Positions 17,042 through 26,606 of a stretch of 64,000 nt of DNA are shown piece by piece. Location: positions 202,462-266,461 of the forward strand of contig NZ_PPPX01000001.1 in the NCBI RefSeq assembly GCF_002902305.1, in the 5' to 3' direction. Numbering within the stretch: position 1 is the first letter of the stretch; each line of letters begins with the position of its first letter. A model generated the notes under the pieces. That model did not search any database. It was given only the letters and a program-made list of their open reading frames with translations, and was not told the DNA's origin. The stretch comes from Staphylococcus argensis. GTDB lineage: Bacteria; Bacillota; Bacilli; Staphylococcales; Staphylococcaceae. Made by a program: the position numbers and the translations under genes.

Positions 17042-18796
17042 ATGGATAATCATCGACATTGGATGAGTAGCTTATTGGAATTTAGTAAGGGGAGTCAATT
17101 AAGGTTACTCTTCTCTACATTACTATCTATTTTAAGTGTCTTTGCTGGTCTAATTCCTTATTGGGCGATTTATCGCTTAATATTGCAGATTATTGAAGGT
17201 GCACGAAGTTTTAACGAGATTGAAATCTACATTGTGATTGCGGTTAGTGCGTATATTATACAAATAGTCAGCTTTGGAGCTTCAACTGTACTATCACATG
17301 TTTCTGCTTATCACATTTTAAGTCAAATTAGAGTAAGACTCGCCCAGAAACTGATGCGTTTACCTCTAGGTGTGATTGAAAGTAAAAGTATTGGAGAACT
17401 CAAAAGTTTGTTTGTAGATAAGGTTGAAAAGATTGAATTGCCACTTGCTCATTTGATACCTGAAGTCATTGGTAATCTTCTTCTATCATTAGCGATATTT
17501 ATTTCTATGATCGTCATTGATTGGAGAATAGCGCTCGCGCTATTAATTACACTGCCTCTATCACTATTCGCATTTCAACGGCTGATGTCTGGATTCGATG
17601 CAACCTATGATAGCCAGGTGAAATCAAGTAACTATATGAATAGTTCTATTGTTGAATATATTGAAGGGATTGAAGTTATTAAGACCTTTAATCAGTCCCA
17701 AACGTCTTATCAAAAGTATAGAGATGCTGTACATAATTACAAAACGCATACACTCAATTGGTTTCGAGATACATGGGGATACATGAGTTTATGCTTAAGC
17801 TTACTACCTTCGACCTTTGTAGGCGTCTTACCTATGGGAATGTATTTGGTTTCAGTACATCAACTTAATAACGCACAGTTTTTTCTTTGTTTAGTGCTAT
17901 CTCTCGGTGTAGTTGCACCTATTCGAAACTTTACTAATTATATTAATCAAATTAAATCTATACAATACGCTATATTAGATGTAACAACTATTTTAGAGAT
18001 AGATGAATTGCCAGAATCTAAACAACCAAGCCTTCCTCAGACTAATGATATTATTTTTAAAGATGTGGGTTTCTCATATCATAATACTGAACAAGATTTG
18101 ATATTTAACCACCTTTCTTTTGAAATACCTGAACGGACTTATACAGCACTCGTAGGGCCTTCAGGTAGTGGTAAATCAACAGTCGCGAAATTGCTATTAC
18201 GCTTTTGGGATACGACACGTGGTGATATTTACATTGGTGGTGTAAACATTAAAGATATTTCACCTAAAGATCTTAATGAGCTCATTGGGTTCGTTGATCA
18301 AGACAACTTTCTACTCAATTTAAGCTTTAAAGATAATATCAAATTAGGTAAACCTGAAGCTACAGATGAAGAAGTCATCCATGCAGCGAAGTTAGCTTAT
18401 TGTCATGATTTCATTAGCGTGTTACCAGAAGGATACGACACGGTAGTAGGTTCGGTTGGTGATAAATTGTCGGGTGGAGAGAAGCAACGTGTGACGATTG
18501 CGCGAATGTTGTTAAAAGATGCCCCCATCGTCATTCTTGATGAAGCTACAGCTTATATAGATCCAGGTAGCGAACAGCAAATTCAACAAGCGATAGCGAG
18601 TTTAACGAAGAATAAGACACTTATAGTTATTGCACATCGACTCTCAACGATTAAAAACGCAGATCAGATTCTCGTTATAGGAGAGAAACAACTGCTTGAG
18701 AAAGGCACACATAAAGCGTTAATCGAACAGAAAGGGCTATACCATCACATGTGGCAAACACATATCGATTCGAGAAATTGGGGAGTGTCTTCGTAA
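17042..18796 (+). CDS. ABC exporter-fold half-transporter, iron regulated (IrtA/YbtP-like candidate)
   Basis: 584-aa half transporter: six transmembrane helices (about 20-320), then a nucleotide-binding domain with Walker A GPSGSGKST (372-380), Q-loop VDQDNFLL (420), signature LSGGEKQR (476-483), Walker B VILDEATA and H-loop His532. The D-loop reads AYIDPGSE instead of the common SALD, a trait shared, from memory, with IrtAB/YbtPQ siderophore importers. AAAGGAG precedes the ATG. It pairs with the next gene 27 bp on and follows a Fur box. Import of a ferric siderophore is inferred; export of a siderophore or another solute is possible. Confidence 0.85.
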   Translation: MDNHRHWMSSLLEFSKGSQLRLLFSTLLSILSVFAGLIPYWAIYRLILQIIEGARSFNEIEIYIVIAVSAYIIQIVSFGASTVLSHVSAYHILSQIRVRLAQKLMRLPLGVIESKSIGELKSLFVDKVEKIELPLAHLIPEVIGNLLLSLAIFISMIVIDWRIALALLITLPLSLFAFQRLMSGFDATYDSQVKSSNYMNSSIVEYIEGIEVIKTFNQSQTSYQKYRDAVHNYKTHTLNWFRDTWGYMSLCLSLLPSTFVGVLPMGMYLVSVHQLNNAQFFLCLVLSLGVVAPIRNFTNYINQIKSIQYAILDVTTILEIDELPESKQPSLPQTNDIIFKDVGFSYHNTEQDLIFNHLSFEIPERTYTALVGPSGSGKSTVAKLLLRFWDTTRGDIYIGGVNIKDISPKDLNELIGFVDQDNFLLNLSFKDNIKLGKPEATDEEVIHAAKLAYCHDFISVLPEGYDTVVGSVGDKLSGGEKQRVTIARMLLKDAPIVILDEATAYIDPGSEQQIQQAIASLTKNKTLIVIAHRLSTIKNADQILVIGEKQLLEKGTHKALIEQKGLYHHMWQTHIDSRNWGVSS

Positions 18797-18823
18797 CTAG
18801 GCCACCATGAAAGGAGCTCACAA

Positions 18824-20572
18824 ATGTTTAGAATTACATTTCGTATACTACACTGGATGGCACCATATAAGGGGAGAATGATTGCAGGATTTATGATATC
18901 ATTTGTCAATTCAATTCTTATTGCGTTACCCATCTTTTTAGCTGCCCAAGTATTTGCGCGAATCATGTCACAAGAAACGATTAGCAATAAAGATATTTTC
19001 AATGTCTTTTTGGCGATGGTCTTTCTCGTTGCTGGTCGTTTTGTAATGACATATGCAAAGAGTAGATTACATGAAAGTATTGCGTATGAAATGACAGCAG
19101 ATGAACGTTTGAAGATCGGTGAAAAGTTGAAAGGGGTTAAATTGGGGTATTTCGATGACCAAACGACCAATAATTTAACTACGACCGTTACCACAGATTT
19201 AACTTTTCTTGAAAATTATACGATGAAAATGATAGATATTGTCATTAATGGGTACATACTTATTACTGTACTAATACTTTCATTGTTAACTATATCTGTG
19301 CAAGTAGCACTTGTTGCTTTATCGGGCGTTATCTTATCGCTGATAAGTATCTATTTATTAGAAAGAACGAGTAAGAAAAATGCACCTTTATATCATCAGC
19401 AACAAAATCAATTGATTGAAAAAGTTATTGAAATGATTCGAGGTATTAAGGTAATTAAAACTTTCGCAAAGGAAGATACAAGTTTAAAAAGTTTCTACGC
19501 AGCGGTAGATAACAGTAAGCGTGTAAACACTAAAGTGGAATTGCAATATACACCGTTTAATTTACTTCATCTGCTAAGTTTGAAAGTCATTTCGGTATTC
19601 ATTGTAGTTTGTGCTGTCATATTGTATTTTAATGGCCATATTGATTTATCGACGTTAATTATGCTTTCTATCTTCTCATTTATCATTTTTGAAAGTATTG
19701 AACACATTAATAGTGCTGCTCATGTATTAGAAATGATTGCGGTTACTCTAGAAGATTTACAACAAATTAAAGAGGCACCTACTCTAGATGAAGGTGGACA
19801 TGAAATTGCTGTACAACAACATAGAATTGAGTTTGATCATGTTGAGTTCTCATTTTCCAATAAAAAGGTAATTAATGATGTGACTTTAGAAGTTCAACCA
19901 GGCACCTCTCTCGCAATCATCGGACCTTCAGGTAGTGGGAAGACGACATTATGTAATTTATTGATGCGCTTCTATGACATCGACAAGGGTAATATTAAGG
20001 TGGGTGGAATCGATATTCGTGAAATGACACTTCCCTCATTAATGTCGCAAATAAGTACAGTATTTCAGAAAGTGTATCTGTTTAACGATACGATATATAA
20101 TAATATTCTCTTTGGTAAGCCTGATGCGACTAAAAGTGAAATTATCGAAGCGGCTAAACAGGCACAGTGTCACGACTTTATTATGTCTTTACCTAAAGGG
20201 TATCAAACAGTGATTAATGAGAAAGGGAATAATCTTTCAGGAGGAGAAAAACAACGTATCTCCATCGCAAGAGCGATATTGAAAGATGCGCCTATTATCA
20301 TCTTTGACGAGGCTACAGCAAGCATTGACCCAGAGAACGAGCACTTAATTCAAAGTGCCATTGATCATTTGAGTGAAGGAAAGACGATGATTACTATCGC
20401 GCACAAGATTAATACTATCAAGAATGCGGATCAAATCATCGTCTTAGATGAAGGGCAAATTGTACAACGAGGAACGCATCAAGAACTAATACAAGAACAT
20501 GGTATCTACCGAGACTTTCTAAGTATTCGTGATCAATCTGAAAGCTGGAAGATTGAATCAGGAGAGGCCTAA
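18824..20572 (+). CDS. ABC exporter-fold half-transporter, partner subunit (IrtB/YbtQ-like candidate)
   Basis: 582-aa half transporter with six N-terminal helices and an ATPase domain: Walker A GPSGSGKTT (367-375), Q-loop VFQKVYLFNDT (413-423), signature LSGGEKQR (471-478), Walker B IIFDEATA, D-loop ASIDPENE and H-loop His527 in an unusual AHKINTIK. Both ATP sites of the presumed heterodimer keep the key residues. GAAAGGAG precedes the ATG. It should share the Fur-controlled transcript of the gene before it. The pair sits between ltaS and the ABC-F gene, an interval without such genes in S. aureus as I recall. Confidence 0.85.
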   Translation: MFRITFRILHWMAPYKGRMIAGFMISFVNSILIALPIFLAAQVFARIMSQETISNKDIFNVFLAMVFLVAGRFVMTYAKSRLHESIAYEMTADERLKIGEKLKGVKLGYFDDQTTNNLTTTVTTDLTFLENYTMKMIDIVINGYILITVLILSLLTISVQVALVALSGVILSLISIYLLERTSKKNAPLYHQQQNQLIEKVIEMIRGIKVIKTFAKEDTSLKSFYAAVDNSKRVNTKVELQYTPFNLLHLLSLKVISVFIVVCAVILYFNGHIDLSTLIMLSIFSFIIFESIEHINSAAHVLEMIAVTLEDLQQIKEAPTLDEGGHEIAVQQHRIEFDHVEFSFSNKKVINDVTLEVQPGTSLAIIGPSGSGKTTLCNLLMRFYDIDKGNIKVGGIDIREMTLPSLMSQISTVFQKVYLFNDTIYNNILFGKPDATKSEIIEAAKQAQCHDFIMSLPKGYQTVINEKGNNLSGGEKQRISIARAILKDAPIIIFDEATASIDPENEHLIQSAIDHLSEGKTMITIAHKINTIKNADQIIVLDEGQIVQRGTHQELIQEHGIYRDFLSIRDQSESWKIESGEA

Positions 20573-20686
20573 TTCTTATATCATTACAGTTCATAGCTTC
20601 TCACGTGCAAAAAGTAATTTATTCATACAGGTCGCTCGTTTATTCTCTTATTTTGACTCAAAATAAGATTGAAAAATTTTAAATAC

Positions 20687-20739
20687 AAAAAAGCCTAGGA
20701 TACGCAGAACCATCATATCTGCGAGCTATCCTAGGCTTT
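20687..20739. terminator. Bidirectional terminator between ABC pair and Asp-rich gene
   Basis: AAAGCCTAGGATA (20690-20702) pairs with TATCCTAGGCTTT (20727-20739), enclosing an inner CGCAGA/TCTGCG stem. The minus strand has a strong T run (CTTTTTTGTA), and the plus strand a short one. Confidence 0.9.
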
Positions 20740-20840
20740 ACTTCATATAGAAAACAAAGTTATAAATATTGAAGGGGATTTCATTTCACAACCACATTCA
20801 CTGTAACGATTTCTACCGTACCGAACCGTACTACAATAAA

Positions 20841-21380
20841 TTAGAAGTCACCGAAGTCTCCAAAGTCGCCGAAATCTCCTCCTCCGAAGAGACCGCCGTC
20901 ATCGCCTCCAAAGAGACCACCATCATCACTTTGGTCTCCATCTGTACTACCGGAGTCATCACCTGAACCATGATCGCCATCATTGTGGTCGTCAGAATCA
21001 TGGTCATCGTGACTATCATCATCGTGATCATCTGAATCATGGTCGTCGTCATTATCATGATCGTCATTCTCTTCTTTCGCATAGGCGATATTCTCAGCAA
21101 GAGGTAAACCTACACTGAAAGCAGTACTCATCAACATCGTAAACATCAACATGCTCATCATATTGTTATTACCAATTAAATTGTGTTGACGAGCATAATC
21201 GAAACGTTGACGTCGTTCCTGTTCACTATAACCTTTCTCTTTCATGCGTTGGTCGACTTCGTTGGCATCGATGTAGTCCCAATTCTGTCTGTTTAATTCT
21301 TCGGCTTCCTTCCTTTTACGACGCTGATACATGGCAAAGCCGACTGCTGCCACTATGATGACTAATAATAGGATTCCCAC
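20841..21380 (-). CDS. Asp/His-rich membrane-anchored protein with GDF repeat tail
   Basis: 179 aa. An N-terminal helix (1-17) is followed by a basic, charged segment (about 18-70), a second hydrophobic stretch (about 73-100), then roughly 45 residues made almost only of Asp, His, Ser and Asn (DDHDSDDHDDDSHDDHDSDD-like). The tail has two DDGGLFGG units and four near-identical GDF units at the very end. The His/Asp block could bind metal ions. The start is GTG with AAAGGAG 9 nt upstream. Family not recognised; low complexity may mislead searches. Confidence 0.8.
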   Translation of the reverse strand: MGILLLVIIVAAVGFAMYQRRKRKEAEELNRQNWDYIDANEVDQRMKEKGYSEQERRQRFDYARQHNLIGNNNMMSMLMFTMLMSTAFSVGLPLAENIAYAKEENDDHDNDDDHDSDDHDDDSHDDHDSDDHNDGDHGSGDDSGSTDGDQSDDGGLFGGDDGGLFGGGDFGDFGDFGDF

Positions 21381-21606
21381 TCATTTCGTCTCCTTTCATT
21401 TATCTCTTATTTATATTATAAAAAAGATTTCACCATGCTTTAAAGTATTTCATTCGAGACTCAATGTGTCGCGAGACTCTTCTCGAATTACTTGTCTAAT
21501 CTACGCTAACTGATTATTTTATGCGTGTATCATTCAACTTCTAAAAGGTGTATAATAGATAGAACTGACAATTTATCAGAATGGTAAGAATAAAGGGTGT
21601 TGATTC

Positions 21607-23502
21607 ATGGAAGCTTATAAGATTGAACATTTAAACAAGTCCTATGCAGATAAGGTGATCTTCGACGATCTCAACCTTTCAATCTCAGAAGGTGAGCGCA
21701 TCGGACTCGTAGGTATTAATGGAACTGGTAAAAGTTCACTTCTCAAAGTCATCGCAGGTATCGATGATGATTATCAAGCTGAGATATCACATCCGAATAA
21801 CTATCGCATTCGTTATTCTTCTCAGAAACAAGTCTTTAATGAATCGATAACGGTCTTCGAAGCAGTGTTAGCAACGAATACGCCAACACTTCAGGTGATT
21901 CGTGAATACGAACAAGCTGTCCAACATTATTCTGAAACGCAATCAGACGATGATTTTAAGGCGATGATGCGTGCGCAGGAACAAATGGACGCATATGAAG
22001 CTTGGGATTATAGTGCTGAAATTAAGACCATCCTCTCTAAATTAGGAATTACTGAAACATCAAAACAAGTGAAAGACCTATCTGGAGGTCAGCAGAAGCG
22101 TGTAGGACTCGCTAAGACGCTCATTGAACAACCTGACTTGTTATTGTTAGACGAACCGACTAACCACTTGGACTTTGAATCCATCAATTGGTTGATTAAT
22201 TACGTGAAACAATATCCACATACAGTGCTCTTCGTCACACATGATCGCTATTTCTTAAACGAAGTGTCTACCCGTATCATCGAGTTAGACCGTGGTAAGT
22301 TACAAGGTTATCCAGGTAACTATGAAGATTATATTGCGATGCGTGCTGAGAATGAAATGCAGGAACAGAAGCAGCAGGAGAAACAGAAATCGTTATATAA
22401 ACAAGAGTTAGCATGGATGCGTGCAGGTGTGCGTGCCCGTACGACGAAACAACAAGCGCGTAAAGATCGTTTTAAAGAGCTAGAACAAGATGTGAAGAAT
22501 CACCATCAGAAAGAGAAAGCGTCACTTAACTTAGCTTCGTCACGTTTAGGTAAGCAGGTTATCGAGCTTGAAGATGTCACGAAAGCTATCAATGGTAAGA
22601 CGCTATTTGCGCATTTTACACAAATTGTTCAGAATGGCCAACAAATTGGTATCGTGGGTCCGAATGGCGCAGGGAAGACGACGTTGTTGAACATCCTTTG
22701 CGGTGAGGATACAGATTACACAGGCACAGTTAAGATTGGTCAGACGGTCAAGATTGCATACTTTAAACAAACGGAAGAACGTGTAGATCGAGATATTCGC
22801 ATGATTGACTATTTGAGAGAGGAAAGTGAAGTGGCGAAAGAGCAAGACGGTACTTCAGTCTCTGTCACGCAACTGCTTGAGAGATTCCTCTTCCCTAGTA
22901 ATACGCATGGTAAAAAGTTATATAAATTATCTGGTGGAGAACAGAAACGTTTGTACTTATTGAAGTTACTCGTACATCAGCCGAATGTATTGCTTTTGGA
23001 CGAGCCGACCAATGATTTGGATACCGAAACGCTTACGATTTTAGAAGACTACATCGCGAATTTCGGCGGTTCGGTCATTACTGTGAGCCACGATCGCTAT
23101 TTCTTAAATAAAGTCGCTCAAGAATATTGGTACGTACATGATGGACAAATCGAGCGTATTCTCGGTACCTTTGAGGATTATGAGCAATATAAGAAACAAC
23201 AAGATAAGTTAGCGGCCGAAGCTTCTAAACAAGGGCAGGCTTCAGCATCAGCTACTTCAACACAGTCACAACCCCGTCAACGTAAGACGTTGTCATATAA
23301 AGAGAAGAGAGAATATGAAATGCTCTTAGAGCGTATTGATGAGACAGAAGAACGACTTGCTGAAATTGAAGAAGAGATGGTAGAAGCAAGCGCAGATTAC
23401 GAGAAAGTTAAAGCACTAAATGAAGAACAGGCGGCTCTAAATGAGACGTATGAAGCAGATTTAGAGCGGTGGGGCGAATTAGAAGAAAAACAACAAGGAT
23501 AA
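21607..23502 (+). CDS. ABC-F family ATPase, YfmR/Uup type
   Basis: 631-aa soluble protein with two ABC domains and no transmembrane part. Walker A motifs are GINGTGKSS (36-44) and GPNGAGKTT (about 350-358). Signatures LSGGQQKR and LSGGEQKR and two Walker B LLLDEPTN are present. The interdomain linker is rich in charged residues (HQKEKASLNLASSRLG). A C-terminal coiled coil (about 555-630) identifies the Uup/YfmR subgroup. Such proteins bind the ribosome E site to relieve stalled translation. AAGGGTG precedes the ATG; recQ follows after 14 bp, so they may be co-transcribed. Confidence 0.93.
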   Translation: MEAYKIEHLNKSYADKVIFDDLNLSISEGERIGLVGINGTGKSSLLKVIAGIDDDYQAEISHPNNYRIRYSSQKQVFNESITVFEAVLATNTPTLQVIREYEQAVQHYSETQSDDDFKAMMRAQEQMDAYEAWDYSAEIKTILSKLGITETSKQVKDLSGGQQKRVGLAKTLIEQPDLLLLDEPTNHLDFESINWLINYVKQYPHTVLFVTHDRYFLNEVSTRIIELDRGKLQGYPGNYEDYIAMRAENEMQEQKQQEKQKSLYKQELAWMRAGVRARTTKQQARKDRFKELEQDVKNHHQKEKASLNLASSRLGKQVIELEDVTKAINGKTLFAHFTQIVQNGQQIGIVGPNGAGKTTLLNILCGEDTDYTGTVKIGQTVKIAYFKQTEERVDRDIRMIDYLREESEVAKEQDGTSVSVTQLLERFLFPSNTHGKKLYKLSGGEQKRLYLLKLLVHQPNVLLLDEPTNDLDTETLTILEDYIANFGGSVITVSHDRYFLNKVAQEYWYVHDGQIERILGTFEDYEQYKKQQDKLAAEASKQGQASASATSTQSQPRQRKTLSYKEKREYEMLLERIDETEERLAEIEEEMVEASADYEKVKALNEEQAALNETYEADLERWGELEEKQQG

Positions 23503-23516
23503 TGAGGAGTTTAAAT

Positions 23517-25304
23517 ATGGAAGCAACGTTAGCACATTATTTCGGTTATCAAACCTTTAGACCCGGCCAAGCTGAAATTATTTCCCGGGTGATTGAACAT
23601 CACAATGTCTTAGGGGTCTTACCGACAGGCGGAGGTAAATCTTTATGTTATCAAGTTCCGGGATTGATGCTTGAAGGGACAACGATTGTCATTAGTCCCC
23701 TCATCTCGTTAATGAAAGACCAAGTCGACCAGTTGCAAGCTATGGGTATTGAGGCTGCTTATTTAAATAGTAGTCTCAGTGACCCTGAGCAACGAGAGAT
23801 TGACCAGGCCCTGATACAAGGTCGTCTGAAATTCTTGTATGTTGCGCCCGAACGCTTTCAGAACCCTCGTTTTACTCGTCTACTCTCACGGTTGAAGATA
23901 CCACTCGTTGCTTTTGATGAAGCACACTGTATTTCTAAGTGGGGACATGATTTTCGTCCTAGCTATCGTGAGGTCATCACTAAAGTCTTCCAGTTACCGC
24001 AAGATTTCGTCTTCATCGCTTTAACAGCCACTGCCACTACCGAGGTTCAGAAAGATATCATGCACGCACTTCATATTGAACAACCGAATCTCGTAAAGAC
24101 AAGCCCCATACGGCCTAACCTTCATTTTAAAATCAATCGAACTTATCAACGACGCCAGTTTGTGGTCAAATACTGTCGGGAACATAAGAAAGAAGCAGGC
24201 ATTATTTACTGTTCGACCCGGCGAGTGGTTGAAGAACTCCATGAGACGTTAATTCATAATAATGTGAAGAGCGCCATTTACCATGCTGGATTGACGACTG
24301 AAGAGCGTGAAGCGGCACAGAATGACTTTGTTTATGATCGCGTTAATGTCGTCGTAGCTACGAATGCCTTTGGTATGGGGATAGATAAATCAAATGTGCG
24401 TTACGTTATCCACTACAACATGCCAGGAGACATCGAGTCGTATTACCAAGAGGCAGGACGTGCAGGGCGTGATGGGCTAGAGAGTGAATGTATTCTGCTC
24501 TATGGCGAACAAGATGTAGGTCTACATCGTTACTTTATCGGTTCCTCTAATGCTGATGAGGAATATAAGGATAAAATGCGTAAAAAGCTCACTAAAATGA
24601 TTCAGTATACCAAAACGACACGTTGTTTAGAAGCGACGATTGTGTACTATTTCGAACCGAATGAGCGGTTAACAGCTTGTGGTAAGTGTAGTAACTGTCT
24701 TGAAATGAAGAGAGAACATGATATGACACGTGAGGCACAAATGATTATTAGTTGTATCGCACGATTGAATCAACAAGAAAGTCATAGTGTGCTCATTCAA
24801 GTGTTGCGTGGTGAAGCTACAGATTATATTCAACGTTATGGCTATAATCAGTTAACGACACATGGTCTGATGAAGAACTATACGACCACTGAATTAGCAC
24901 ATCTCATCGATGAATTGCGCTTTCAAGGCTATCTTAACGAATATAATGGGAAGCTCGTTTGCGATCCATCAGTCAGAGATTTGTTACATGGTCGAGTGAC
25001 GATTATGACAACGCCATTCAAACAGAAAGCGGATGAGAAAGTCTTAATTAATACTGTAGATAACGTCGATGAATATCTCTTTGATCAATTAGTCGAAGTG
25101 CGTAAGCAGTTGAGTGAGAAATTAAATATTGCGCCCACAAGTATCTTTAACGATTTCACATTAGAAGAATTTGCGAAACGCCAACCAGAATCGAAACAAG
25201 AGATGATTGCGATTTCAGGTGTAGGAAGTTATAAATTGAAACACTATTGTCCGAAATTTATCGAAGCGATTCGCGATTACAAAGCAAGTAGCTCTCATGT
25301 GTGA
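23517..25304 (+). CDS. recQ: ATP-dependent DNA helicase RecQ
   Basis: 595-aa 3'-5' helicase used in recombination and fork repair. Q motif FGYQTFRPGQ, Walker A PTGGGKS (36-42), DEAH box FDEAHCISKWGHDF, motif VI QEAGRAGRDG and the RQC zinc site (CGKCSNCLE) are visible, with an HRDC domain at about 515-595. A longer frame begins upstream, but GAGGAG lies 7 nt before ATG 23517, right after the previous gene's stop. The length is normal for Firmicute RecQ. Confidence 0.95.
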   Translation: MEATLAHYFGYQTFRPGQAEIISRVIEHHNVLGVLPTGGGKSLCYQVPGLMLEGTTIVISPLISLMKDQVDQLQAMGIEAAYLNSSLSDPEQREIDQALIQGRLKFLYVAPERFQNPRFTRLLSRLKIPLVAFDEAHCISKWGHDFRPSYREVITKVFQLPQDFVFIALTATATTEVQKDIMHALHIEQPNLVKTSPIRPNLHFKINRTYQRRQFVVKYCREHKKEAGIIYCSTRRVVEELHETLIHNNVKSAIYHAGLTTEEREAAQNDFVYDRVNVVVATNAFGMGIDKSNVRYVIHYNMPGDIESYYQEAGRAGRDGLESECILLYGEQDVGLHRYFIGSSNADEEYKDKMRKKLTKMIQYTKTTRCLEATIVYYFEPNERLTACGKCSNCLEMKREHDMTREAQMIISCIARLNQQESHSVLIQVLRGEATDYIQRYGYNQLTTHGLMKNYTTTELAHLIDELRFQGYLNEYNGKLVCDPSVRDLLHGRVTIMTTPFKQKADEKVLINTVDNVDEYLFDQLVEVRKQLSEKLNIAPTSIFNDFTLEEFAKRQPESKQEMIAISGVGSYKLKHYCPKFIEAIRDYKASSSHV

Positions 25305-25430
25305 GCGAGAGATCAAGTATTGAAAATGAGATAGTATTATTTTAATCAAAGTCTCGATTTGGTAACTGTTACGTGATGCTAAAACGTCGGCGATTTGACA
25401 ATATAATAGAATGACAGTTTATTAATGCGT

Positions 25431-25471
25431 AAGCGCCATTTCATGCTGAGTTATTGAAGTGGCGCTTTTTT
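25431..25471 (+). terminator. Terminator after recQ
   Basis: AAGCGCCATTTCA (25431-25443) pairs with TGAAGTGGCGCTT (25455-25467), one G-U pair, and is followed by a T run. The rest of the 330-base gap to the opu genes has no gene; it should hold the opu promoter, which I could not place with confidence. Confidence 0.9.
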
Positions 25472-25634
25472 CAATATAGTAATGCAAATAAAGCTGCTCA
25501 TCTAAAAAATTTATTTTACCAGTAAAAATAATTCTGAAATCGTCTTTAAACTCTGTAAAAAAGGGAATGAGTATAGATGAACCTGTGGTTATTACAACCC
25601 AGAAGAAGAGACCGAGAGAAATAAAGGTGATATC

Positions 25635-26606
25635 TTGATTGAATTTCAGAATGTAAGTAAACGTTATGGTAATAAAGTAGCTGTAGATGATGTGAGTTTC
25701 AACATTGACGAAGGCGAGTTCTTCGTACTTATTGGACCTTCTGGTTGTGGTAAGACGACAACATTAAAGATGATCAATCGTTTGATACCGTTATCAGAAG
25801 GCTATATTTATTTCAACAATCAACCGATTAGCGATTATCCCGTGTATGAAATGCGTTGGGACATCGGTTATGTTCTGCAACAAATCGCACTCTTTCCACA
25901 TATGACGGTGAAAGAGAATATTGCGCAAGTGCCTCAGATGAAGAAATGGAAAGAGAAAGATATTGATGCGCGTGTAGATGAGCTGTTGGAAATGGTGAAT
26001 ATGGATCCAGAGCAATATAAAATGCGTAAACCTGACGAACTGTCTGGGGGACAACGTCAACGTATTGGTGTCGTGCGTGCTTTAGCAGCTGACCCACCTG
26101 TGATATTAATGGACGAGCCCTTTAGTGCGCTTGATCCAATTAGTAGAGAGAAACTACAAGAAGATTTACTCGATTTGCAGTCTAAGATTAAAAAGACGAT
26201 CGTCTTTGTGACGCATGATATTCACGAAGCGATGAAATTAGGCGATCGTATTTGTCTGTTAAATGAAGGACATATTGAACAAATTGGAACGCCTCAATCG
26301 TTTATCGATGCACCGAAGAATGACTTTGTCAGACAGTTTATGGGTGATCAAATTAAGCAAACTGAGTGGGTGAAATTAGGAGATTTAGTGACATCTGAGC
26401 ATCACATCGATGCGCATGATAATCATCTCGAAAGTTATCCTACTTTCGATAGTGAACAGCGTATCAATGAAGTGTATCAAGCATTGGCTACCCACGAAGC
26501 AGTGATAGTTAAAGACCAGCAACATGCACAAGATGCGTTATTAACGCGTGAAGCGGTATTTAATTACTTATCGCATTCACAAGAACAGGCAGGTGAGCAC
26601 GCATGA
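25635..26606 (+). CDS. Glycine betaine/carnitine/choline ABC transporter, ATPase subunit
   Basis: 323-aa ATPase of the OpuBA/OpuCA type, energising uptake of compatible solutes during osmotic stress. Walker A GPSGCGKTT (34-42), signature LSGGQRQR, Walker B VILMDEPFSALDP and H-loop THDIHEAM are present. The C-terminal 80 residues resemble a reduced CBS-type regulatory region. The TTG start is preceded by AAAGGTGAT. It overlaps the next gene by 4 bp (ATGA). OpuB versus OpuC cannot be settled from sequence. Confidence 0.93.
   Translation: MIEFQNVSKRYGNKVAVDDVSFNIDEGEFFVLIGPSGCGKTTTLKMINRLIPLSEGYIYFNNQPISDYPVYEMRWDIGYVLQQIALFPHMTVKENIAQVPQMKKWKEKDIDARVDELLEMVNMDPEQYKMRKPDELSGGQRQRIGVVRALAADPPVILMDEPFSALDPISREKLQEDLLDLQSKIKKTIVFVTHDIHEAMKLGDRICLLNEGHIEQIGTPQSFIDAPKNDFVRQFMGDQIKQTEWVKLGDLVTSEHHIDAHDNHLESYPTFDSEQRINEVYQALATHEAVIVKDQQHAQDALLTREAVFNYLSHSQEQAGEHA

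Noticed and set aside
16825..17049. 74-codon frame on the plus strand before the ABC pair
   Set aside because: It runs through the ltaS terminator, the Fur box and the promoter of the next gene, and has no ribosome site.
20831..21100. 89-codon Met/Thr-rich minus-strand frame
   Set aside because: Shadow frame of the Asp/His-coding repeats of the acidic membrane protein gene.
25546..25572. Possible sigma-B promoter before the opu genes (GTCTTT-N15-GGGAAT)
   Set aside because: Three mismatches in the -35 and one in the -10; too weak to call.
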